Of a stretch of DNA of 23,322 bases, positions 16,940-23,322 are shown in pieces. The first letter of the stretch is position 1. Each line of letters starts with the position of its first letter. The notes below the pieces were generated by a model that saw only the letters and a program-made list of their open reading frames with translations, did not search any database and was not told where the DNA came from. Both the position numbers and the translations under genes were made by a program. Source of the stretch: Halomonas sp. (GTDB taxonomy: Bacteria > Pseudomonadota > Gammaproteobacteria > Pseudomonadales > Halomonadaceae); assembly GCA_003560175.1 (NCBI GenBank), contig PWIZ01000372.1, positions 1-23,322 of the forward strand. The letters run 5' to 3'.

Positions 16940-19006
16940 TTACTGCTGCAGCTGAGCGATATCGGCCACTTCCAGGAAGAGCGCGCGCAGGCTGGCCAGT
17001 AGCGCCAGGCGGTTGGCGCGAATGGCCGATTCGTCGGCCATCACCATCACCTTGTCGAAGAAGGCGTCAACCGGCTCGCGCAGAGCGGCCAGGGTATCCA
17101 GCGCCTCGGCGTAGTGCCCCTCGGCGAACAGCGGCATGACCCGCTCGCGCTGGGCGCTGACCGCCTCGTGAAGAGCCTGTTCGGCGGCTTCGTGGAGAAG
17201 GCTGGGATCGACCCGGCTACCAACGTCGCCCTCCTGCTTGGCGAGGATGTTGGAGACCCGCTTGTTGGCTGCGGCCAGAGCGGCGGCTTCCTCGCGACCG
17301 GCGAAGGCCTGGACGGCGCGCAGGCGTCGAGCGAAGTCCAGCGGTCGCGTTACCGGGCGTGCACGCACCGCTAGGTAGGATTCGGTGGCGATCCCCTCGT
17401 CCTGGCCCCAGGCGCGGAAGCGGTCGAGCATATAGGCAAGCACCTCGTCCACAAGACTCTCGGCGTAGGGCAGCTCTTGGTGCTGAGCCGCGGCCAGCTC
17501 GAGCAGTTCGCGCAGGTCCAGATTCAGTTCGCCCTTGATCAGGATGTTGAGCACACCGATGGCGGCGCGACGCAGGGCGAAGGGGTCCTTGGTGCCGGTA
17601 GGGCGGGCGCCGATACCGAAGATGCCGGTCAGGGTGTCCAGGCGGTCGGCCAGGGCCAGAGCCATGCCGGTGCGGCTATGGGGAATGGCATCCGAGGCGA
17701 AGCGAGGCAGATACTGCTCTTCGAGGGCCTGGGCGACCTCGGGGGACTCGCCGTCGTGCTCGGCATAGTAGCGACCCATGATGCCCTGAAGCTCGGGGAA
17801 CTCCAGCACCATTTCGGTGACCAGGTCACACTTGGCCAGCTCGGCAGCCCGGCGAGCGTGGGCTACATCGCCTTCGATGTGGCCGGCGATGAAGGCGGCC
17901 ACGGCGGCGCTGCGGTGCGCCTTGTCGGCAAGGGTCCCGAGCTGTTTTTGGAACACCACTCCGGAGAGTTCATTGATGCGCGAGTCGAGCGGGCGCTTGC
18001 GGTCGGTGTCGTAGAAGAAGGCGGCGTCCGCCAGGCGCGGGCGGATCACCTTCTCGTTGCCATCGATCACCCGCTGGGGGTCGGTGCTGTCGATATTGGC
18101 AATGGTGATGAACAACGGCTTGAGACGACCCTCTTCATCAAGCAGGTGAAAGTATTTCTGGTTGGCTTTCATGGAGGAAATCAGGCACTCGGCCGGCACT
18201 TCCAGGAAGCGCTTGTCGAAGCTGCCGGCCAGGGCTACCGGCCACTCCACCAGACCGCTCACCTCAACCAGTAGCGTCTCATCGATCACCGCGGTGGCTT
18301 CCTGGACCTCGGCTTCGGCCAGCACCTGTTCGCGAATGCGTTCGCGACGCTGGTGGCGGTCGGCCAGCACCCAGGCTTGCTCCAACACGGCGAGGTAGCC
18401 GTCGGCCTGGGTCAACTCGATGGCCTGGGGGGCGTGGAATCGGTGGCCGTAGGTGGTGCGGCCTGCCTTGAGTCCCAGCGCCTCGGCTTCGACAACATCG
18501 CTGCCGTAGAGCATGACCAGCCAGTGCACCGGACGGGAGAATTCCACTCGGGACGAGCCCCAGCGCATGTTCTTGGGCACCGGCAGGGCGGCGATGGCCT
18601 TCTGCAGGATGCCCGGTAGCAGGGCAGTGGTGGCTTCTCCGCGCTGCCGTTCGCGGTAGCCGAGCCAGGTGCCCTTGTCGGTCTCCAGGTGGATCAGCTC
18701 GTCGACGCCGACACCGCAGGAGCGGGCGAAGCCCTCGGCGGCCCGAGTGGGCTGGCCATCCTTGAAGGCGGCGGCCAGTGCCGGGCCGCGCTTTTCCACC
18801 GCGCGGTCGGGCTGGCTGTCGGCCAGGGACGAGATCTGTACCGCCAGGCGACGGGGTGTGGCATAGGCGAGAACTTCGCCATGGGACACCTCGGCGTCGG
18901 CCAGGCCGCGGCGGATACCGGCGGCAAGGGCATCGGAAAGGGTATCAATGGCGCCGGGCGGAAGTTCCTCGACGCCCAATTCGATCAGTAGGGTATTGGC
19001 GGCCAT
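16940..19006 (-). CDS. glyS: Glycyl-tRNA synthetase beta subunit
   Basis: The beta chain of the tetrameric bacterial glycyl-tRNA synthetase is mainly responsible for tRNA binding. The start at ATG 19006 gives MAANTLLIELGVEELPPGAI, close to the E. coli N-terminus, and 688 residues (E. coli 689). Conserved stretches include YATPRRLAVQI, EKRGPA, RPVHWLVMLYG and FDKRFLEVPAECLI. GGGAG lies 10 nt upstream inside the glyQ 3' end; a TTG at 19012 with shorter spacing is possible. Only 2 bp separate it from the glyQ stop, so the two subunits are co-transcribed and probably coupled. Its direction is towards oriC, head-on to the replication fork. Confidence 0.97.
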   Translation of the reverse strand: MAANTLLIELGVEELPPGAIDTLSDALAAGIRRGLADAEVSHGEVLAYATPRRLAVQISSLADSQPDRAVEKRGPALAAAFKDGQPTRAAEGFARSCGVGVDELIHLETDKGTWLGYRERQRGEATTALLPGILQKAIAALPVPKNMRWGSSRVEFSRPVHWLVMLYGSDVVEAEALGLKAGRTTYGHRFHAPQAIELTQADGYLAVLEQAWVLADRHQRRERIREQVLAEAEVQEATAVIDETLLVEVSGLVEWPVALAGSFDKRFLEVPAECLISSMKANQKYFHLLDEEGRLKPLFITIANIDSTDPQRVIDGNEKVIRPRLADAAFFYDTDRKRPLDSRINELSGVVFQKQLGTLADKAHRSAAVAAFIAGHIEGDVAHARRAAELAKCDLVTEMVLEFPELQGIMGRYYAEHDGESPEVAQALEEQYLPRFASDAIPHSRTGMALALADRLDTLTGIFGIGARPTGTKDPFALRRAAIGVLNILIKGELNLDLRELLELAAAQHQELPYAESLVDEVLAYMLDRFRAWGQDEGIATESYLAVRARPVTRPLDFARRLRAVQAFAGREEAAALAAANKRVSNILAKQEGDVGSRVDPSLLHEAAEQALHEAVSAQRERVMPLFAEGHYAEALDTLAALREPVDAFFDKVMVMADESAIRANRLALLASLRALFLEVADIAQLQQ

Positions 19007-19008
19007 GC

Positions 19009-19989
19009 TCAAGCGTCTCCCTGTTCAAGCAGTTCGCGGCGCAGGGCCTCGGGGGCCATCGGGAAGCCGGCGGCCTTGCGTGATTCAAAGTAGGCGAGGG
19101 CCACGTCACGGGCCATGGTGCGCACGCGCAGAATGAAGCGCTGACGCTCGGTGACCGAGATGGCGTGGCGTGCATCAAGCATATTGAAGGTGTGGGATGC
19201 CTTGAGCACCTGTTCGTAGGCGGGCAGCGACAGGCCGGCCTCGAGCAGTCGGGTGCAGTCGCGCTCCTGCTGGTCGAAGGCGCCAAAGAGGAAGTCGACG
19301 TCCGCATGCTCGAAGTTGTAGGCGGACTGCTCCCGCTCGTTCTGCAGGTAGACGTCACCGTAGGTGACACGAGTGCCGTCGGGGGCAATGGTCCAGACCA
19401 GGTCGTAGACGCTATCCACGTCCTGCAAGTACATGGCGATACGCTCCAGCCCGTAGGTCAGTTCCCCGGTGACCGGGTAGCACTCAATGCCGCCGGCCTG
19501 CTGAAAGTAGGTGAACTGGGTCACCTCCATGCCGTTGAGCCAGATTTCCCAGCCCAGACCCCAGGCGCCGAGCGTGGGTGATTCCCAGTTGTCCTCGACA
19601 AAGCGGACATCATGCACCAGTGGGTCGAGACCGAGTCGCTCAAGTGAGCCGAGATAGAGCGCCTGGAAATCGGCGGGGGAGGGCTTCATCACCACCTGGA
19701 ACTGGTAGTAGTGCTGAAGGCGGTTGGGGTTCTCGCCGTAGCGGCCGTCGGTGGGACGCCGAGACGGCTGTACGTAAGCCGCGTTCCAAGTTTCGGGGCC
19801 GATGGCACGGAGGAAGGTGGCTGGGTGGAAGGTGCCGGCACCGACCTCCATGTCGAGGGGCTGCAGAACCACGCAGCCCTGTTCGGCCCAGTACTGCTGC
19901 AGTGCCAGGATCAATCCCTGAAAGGTCGAGGCATCAGGCGCCGACCCGGAGGACGAGGTCGACGCGGGTGTCGAGGACGAGAGAGTCAT
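19009..19989 (-). CDS. glyQ: Glycyl-tRNA synthetase alpha subunit
   Basis: The alpha subunit carries the class II catalytic core that activates glycine. Family sequence is unmistakable: [40 protein letters not shown] and [20 protein letters not shown], then [19 protein letters not shown]. The chosen ATG at 19989 gives 326 residues. This is longer than the usual 303 because of a Ser/Thr-rich N-terminal extension of about 20 residues, whose start is uncertain. ATG 20004 and GTG 20019 are alternatives, and no clear Shine-Dalgarno marks any of them. It is first in the glyQS operon and divergent from hldD. Confidence 0.95.
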   Translation of the reverse strand: MTLSSSTPASTSSSGSAPDASTFQGLILALQQYWAEQGCVVLQPLDMEVGAGTFHPATFLRAIGPETWNAAYVQPSRRPTDGRYGENPNRLQHYYQFQVVMKPSPADFQALYLGSLERLGLDPLVHDVRFVEDNWESPTLGAWGLGWEIWLNGMEVTQFTYFQQAGGIECYPVTGELTYGLERIAMYLQDVDSVYDLVWTIAPDGTRVTYGDVYLQNEREQSAYNFEHADVDFLFGAFDQQERDCTRLLEAGLSLPAYEQVLKASHTFNMLDARHAISVTERQRFILRVRTMARDVALAYFESRKAAGFPMAPEALRRELLEQGDA

Positions 19990-20088
19990 TGCGTAAAGCA
20001 CCATTGGCCATGAATTCACAGGTCGTCAAGTATACAATCACCGGAAGATCGGTTATAGGCGCACGCCCAGAGACAGAGGATCCATCCC
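19990..20088. promoter_or_regulatory. Divergent glyQ / hldD promoter region
   Basis: A 99-bp spacer between divergent genes. A -10-like TATACT on the minus strand (20029-20034) could serve glyQ, but no good -35 is seen at the right distance. GAGG lies about 9 nt before hldD as its ribosome binding site. The placement is certain; individual promoter elements are not. Confidence 0.3.
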
Positions 20089-21045
20089 ATGATCGTAGTG
20101 ACAGGCGGGGCCGGTTTCATCGGCTCCAATCTGGTCAAGGCACTCAACGCCCGCGGCCGTCAGGATGTGATGGTGGTCGATGACCTTTCCGACGGCACCA
20201 AGTTCATCAATCTGGCCGACTGCACCCTCGGCGACTATCTGGACAAGGACGACTTCCGCCGTCGGGCGGAAGCGGAACTGCGCGGGGAAGTCTCGGGACT
20301 GCCCGAGATCGAAGCCGTCTTCCACGAGGGGGCCTGTTCGGATACCACCGAGTGGGACGGACGCTTCATGCTCGACAACAACTTCGAGTACTCGAAGGTG
20401 CTGCTGCATTTCTGCCAGCGGCGCGGCATCCCCTTCCTCTACGCCTCCTCGGCAGCCACCTACGGCGGCAGCGAGGTGTTCGTGGAGGCGCCGGAGCATG
20501 AAAAGCCGCTCAACGTCTACGGCTACTCCAAGCTGCTCTTCGATCAGTACGTGCGGGCTCGCTGGCACGAGTTCGGCAGCCAGGTGGTGGGCTTCCGCTA
20601 CTTCAACGTCTATGGCCCCCGGGAGCAGCACAAGGGCAAGATGGCCAGCGTCGCCTATCACCACCACACCCAGATCAGCGCCGGTCAGGACCTCAAGCTG
20701 TTCGGTGCCTGGGACGGCTATGAGGCCGGCATGCAGAGTCGCGACTTCGTCTACGTGGGCGACGTGGTGAACGTGAACCTGTGGTGCCTCGACAACCCCG
20801 GGGTGTCCGGCATCTTCAATCTGGGCAGCGGGCGCGCCGAGCCCTTCAAGGCGATCGGCGAGGCGGTGATCGACTACTACGGCCGCGGCACCATCGAGTA
20901 CATCGACTTTCCCGAGGAGCTCAAGGGGCGCTACCAGAGCTTTACTCGCGCCGATATCGGCAGTCTGCGGCAGGCCGGCTATGAGCGTGAGTTTCGCACC
21001 GTGGCCGAGGGGGTACAGGAGTACCTGGAGTGGCTGAATGGCTGA
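20089..21045 (+). CDS. hldD: ADP-L-glycero-D-manno-heptose 6-epimerase
   Basis: HldD converts ADP-D-glycero-heptose to ADP-L-glycero-heptose, the sugar donor for the LPS inner core. This short-chain dehydrogenase-type enzyme of 318 residues has an N-terminal NADP-binding [10 protein letters not shown], then [12 protein letters not shown], the catalytic SSAATYGG and YGYSK (Tyr-x-x-x-Lys pair), and [10 protein letters not shown]. These match E. coli HldD (310 residues). The waaF start overlaps its stop by 8 bp, so the two are co-translated. The likely promoter is in the spacer with glyQ. Confidence 0.96.
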   Translation: MIVVTGGAGFIGSNLVKALNARGRQDVMVVDDLSDGTKFINLADCTLGDYLDKDDFRRRAEAELRGEVSGLPEIEAVFHEGACSDTTEWDGRFMLDNNFEYSKVLLHFCQRRGIPFLYASSAATYGGSEVFVEAPEHEKPLNVYGYSKLLFDQYVRARWHEFGSQVVGFRYFNVYGPREQHKGKMASVAYHHHTQISAGQDLKLFGAWDGYEAGMQSRDFVYVGDVVNVNLWCLDNPGVSGIFNLGSGRAEPFKAIGEAVIDYYGRGTIEYIDFPEELKGRYQSFTRADIGSLRQAGYEREFRTVAEGVQEYLEWLNG

Positions 21046-22090
21046 GCCGTCCGAGACAGGCACCGGCGAGCGTATCCTGGTGGTCGGACCCTCCTGGGTC
21101 GGCGACATGGTGATGGCCCAGAGCCTGTTCATGACGCTCAAGGCGCGCCACCCGGGCTGTCGTATCGGCGTGGTGGCCCCCGGCTGGTCGCTGCCGATTC
21201 TCGAGCGCATGGCGGAGGTCGATGAGCCGATCGCCCTGGATGTGAGTCACGGCGAGTTCGGCTGGAAAACGCGGGGCGACGTGGCTCGCTCGCTGCGCGG
21301 CCGCTTCGATCGCGCCATCGTGCTGCCGCGCTCCTGGAAGTCGGCCCTGGTGCCCTTCCTGGCGCGCATCCCGCGCCGCGTGGGCTTTACCGGCGAGCAG
21401 CGCTACGGACTTCTCAACAAGCGCCGGCGCCTCGACAAGACAGTGCTCGACCAGACGGTGAAGCGCTTCGTGGCGCTAGGGCTACCCGCCGAGGAGGCGG
21501 CCGCGGGGAACTTTCCGATACCGTGGCCATGCCTGGCGGTGGATGCCGACAACCTCACCGAACTGCGTCGGTCCCTCGGGCTTTCGGCACGCCCGGCCAT
21601 CGGCATGATGCCCGGCGCCGAGTATGGCCCTGCCAAGCAGTGGCCGCTGTCACACTTCCGTGCGCTTGCCGAGGCGTTGGTCGCCGAGGGGTTCGAAGTC
21701 CGGGTGCTGGGCGGCCCCAAGGATGACGAGGCCGGCGATGCCATCGTCCGGGGGCTGGTGCATGTCCACAACCTCTGCGGAAAGACGCGCCTGGCCGATG
21801 CCGTGGACCTGCTGGCCGACTGCCGTCAGGTGGTCACCAATGACTCGGGGCTGATGCACGTGGCGGCGGCGACGGGCACCCGAGTACATGCCCTCTACGG
21901 CTCCTCATCACCGGCCTACACGCCACCGCTGACCGAGTGCGCCGAGATTCACACCCTGGCCCTCGAGTGCTCCCCCTGCTTCGCGCGCACTTGCCCGCTG
22001 GGTCATACCCGCTGTCTCACCGAGCTGTTGCCACAGCGGCTGCTGGCGGCGGTGCTGGGCGCCGAGAGGCGCATTCCCATCGCGGAGTAA
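21038..22090 (+). CDS. waaF: ADP-heptose:LPS heptosyltransferase II (WaaF/RfaF)
   Basis: WaaF adds the second L-glycero-D-manno-heptose to the LPS inner core at the cytoplasmic face. This 350-residue family 9 glycosyltransferase shows [19 protein letters not shown] at the N-terminus, [22 protein letters not shown] and RYGLLN. The C-terminal nucleotide-sugar site has [12 protein letters not shown] and [16 protein letters not shown], then [13 protein letters not shown]. These follow E. coli WaaF closely. It begins within hldD (8-bp overlap). It ends 5 bp before the stop of a convergent sulfatase-family gene, with no clear terminator between them. Its substrate is made by gmhB and hldD nearby. 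Confidence 0.95.
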   Translation: MAEPSETGTGERILVVGPSWVGDMVMAQSLFMTLKARHPGCRIGVVAPGWSLPILERMAEVDEPIALDVSHGEFGWKTRGDVARSLRGRFDRAIVLPRSWKSALVPFLARIPRRVGFTGEQRYGLLNKRRRLDKTVLDQTVKRFVALGLPAEEAAAGNFPIPWPCLAVDADNLTELRRSLGLSARPAIGMMPGAEYGPAKQWPLSHFRALAEALVAEGFEVRVLGGPKDDEAGDAIVRGLVHVHNLCGKTRLADAVDLLADCRQVVTNDSGLMHVAAATGTRVHALYGSSSPAYTPPLTECAEIHTLALECSPCFARTCPLGHTRCLTELLPQRLLAAVLGAERRIPIAE

Positions 22091-22095
22091 CTGGC

Positions 22096-23322
22096 TTACT
22101 GGACGCTGGCCGGCGCCTCGCCGGTGGCGTCGTAGGGGCTCTCCACTACCTGCTCCTGCTCGCCGGACGGTCGGGACTCCTCCTCTTCGGCCTCTTCCGG
22201 CCGGTTCGGTACCAGGCCCTCCCAGAGTCGCTGCTGCAGGGCATTCTCCTCGCGCATCCGGGCGTTGATCCCCTCCAGCCCGTGACGCTCCACCAGAGTC
22301 TGCGTCTCGGTATCGGCCAGCAGCGAGACGCCCAGGCCCGCACGGTGCTCCTCGATAGTGAAGCCCATGGCATCCAGCAGGGTCGGGAAGAGGTCGACCA
22401 TGGAGGCCTCCCGGCGAGTGCGACTGCCGCCCTCGATGCCGGGGCCGAGCAGCATGAAGGTGTTGTCGCGCTCGTCGGCGATCAGCTGGTCCCACACCGA
22501 GACCCGCATGGTCAGGTGGTCGCTGGCAATCATCACTAGGGTGTTCTCCAGCAGACCCTCCTCCTCTAGGCGCTCTACCAGGTCCCGCGCGAGCCAGGCC
22601 GAGCACTCCACCGAGTAGAGAATATCCACGCCATCAAACTCGCCTTGGCGATCGATGCAAGCCTGGGCCGGGTAGCCGTGTGGGGCATGGCCGGCGATGG
22701 TGAGGTTGACCACGCCCCAGGGACCGTCCTCTTCGGCGTCCAGCCGGCGGATCTCTTCCGCGGTGAAGTCGTAGAGGGAGTCATCGAAGAGCCCCCAGTT
22801 GTTGACGTACTCCGGATCATCAAGCCGAGGGACCAACTCCTCGCGACCCATCACGGTGTCAAAGCCGTGGCCCTTGTAGAAGAGCCCCTTGCCAGCGAAG
22901 GCGGTGCTGGCACCGCCCAGATAGCTGAGCCGATAGCCCTGTTCGGCCAGCAGGTCACCCAAGCAGTTTACGCCGGGGACGACCTGGTCCAGCGGCTCGA
23001 ACTGGCGGTCGTGGAGCAGGCCAGCGGGCATCAGCGGCGTACCGCACTGGCTGGCGATCTTGCCTGCCATGGTCCATCCGGTGTTATCGAGCTGGCGCAC
23101 TCCCTCGAAGACATGGCCGCGTTCGCCCAGGGCGTCGAGGTCGGCGTAAGCATCGCCGAAGCGTTCGCGATCGACATAGGTGCGCTCGATGCTCTCCAGA
23201 TAGAGCAGCAGCAGGTTGGGCGGGTCCGACGGGGCTTCCTCGATCACCGGCGTCACATAGCGGCGGTCCAGCCAGGCGCCGTCGTCGGTGACGATGGCCG
23301 CGCCGCGCTGGGTCATGCCGTA
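22096..23322 (-). CDS. OpgB/MdoB-like periplasmic phosphoglycerol transferase, 5' end missing
   Basis: The reading frame is open to the right edge, so the N-terminus (expected to hold membrane segments) is outside the window. About 409 residues are visible. The alkaline-phosphatase/sulfatase fold is clear. LLLLYLESIERTYVD and TGWTMAGKIASQCGTPLMP closely resemble E. coli OpgB (SLERTYFD; YTIAGMVASQCGIPL), with the Thr of GWTMAG as probable nucleophile. GKGLFYKGHGFD, NNWGLFDDSLYDF and IASDHLTM (Asp-His metal ligands) follow. OpgB transfers phosphoglycerol from phosphatidylglycerol to osmoregulated periplasmic glucans. The long C-terminal domain of E. coli OpgB (763 residues) is absent; instead there is a Glu-rich tail. 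The substrate here is inferred: another glucan or LPS polymer is possible. Confidence 0.8.
   Translation of the reverse strand, partial: YGMTQRGAAIVTDDGAWLDRRYVTPVIEEAPSDPPNLLLLYLESIERTYVDRERFGDAYADLDALGERGHVFEGVRQLDNTGWTMAGKIASQCGTPLMPAGLLHDRQFEPLDQVVPGVNCLGDLLAEQGYRLSYLGGASTAFAGKGLFYKGHGFDTVMGREELVPRLDDPEYVNNWGLFDDSLYDFTAEEIRRLDAEEDGPWGVVNLTIAGHAPHGYPAQACIDRQGEFDGVDILYSVECSAWLARDLVERLEEEGLLENTLVMIASDHLTMRVSVWDQLIADERDNTFMLLGPGIEGGSRTRREASMVDLFPTLLDAMGFTIEEHRAGLGVSLLADTETQTLVERHGLEGINARMREENALQQRLWEGLVPNRPEEAEEEESRPSGEQEQVVESPYDATGEAPASVQ

Noticed and set aside
22104..22135. Imperfect hairpin near the end of the OpgB-like gene
   Set aside because: It is inside coding sequence, has mismatches and no U-tract; not a convincing terminator for waaF.

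Overview
This window is GC-rich bacterial chromosome around the replication origin. Gene order and protein sequences point to a gammaproteobacterium, most likely of the Halomonas/Halomonadaceae type. The genus is inferred from protein flavour and synteny and was not tested by search. The anchor is the block rpmH-rnpA-(yidD slot)-yidC-mnmE on the minus strand, facing dnaA-dnaN-recF-gyrB on the plus strand, with a DnaA-box-rich, AT-rich oriC (about 9340-9665) between them. Transcription of both blocks runs outward from oriC, co-directional with the forks.

Layout. 1-594: 3' end of a P-loop kinase gene. 609-1307: CsgD/LuxR-type regulator behind a 371-bp AT-rich intergenic region. 1679-3456: rdgB-hemW, a translationally coupled pair. 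3553-4230: YiaD-like OmpA lipoprotein with its own terminator. 4332-5180: rlmJ, convergent with mnmE. 5187-9110: mnmE, yidC, a doubtful small ORF where yidD is normally found, rnpA and rpmH. 9111-9665: oriC. 9666-16005: dnaA, dnaN, recF, gyrB. 16172-16741: gmhB. 16940-19989: glyQ-glyS operon. 20089-22090: hldD-waaF, overlapping. 22096-23322: OpgB-like periplasmic phosphoglycerol transferase, cut by the right edge.

How it fits together. The centre encodes the replication start machinery: initiator, sliding clamp, RecF and gyrase B. The left arm encodes RNase P protein, L34, the YidC insertase and the tRNA-modifying GTPase. The right part holds three LPS inner-core heptose genes (gmhB, hldD, waaF) around glycyl-tRNA synthetase. 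The strongest non-genic signal is a cluster of five 16-bp parS-like sites (ParB targets) within 4 kb, from inside recF to upstream of glyS; two of them are translated within recF. Further signals are two perfect inverted DnaA boxes inside mnmE, a consensus IHF site in oriC, a DnaA box over the putative dnaA -35, and an eight-copy heptamer (CAAGGAG on the gmhB strand) directly after the gmhB stop. I saw no tRNA, rRNA, CRISPR array, insertion sequence or prophage. I see nothing I would call a new multi-gene system; the interest lies in the origin/segregation landscape and small intergenic oddities.
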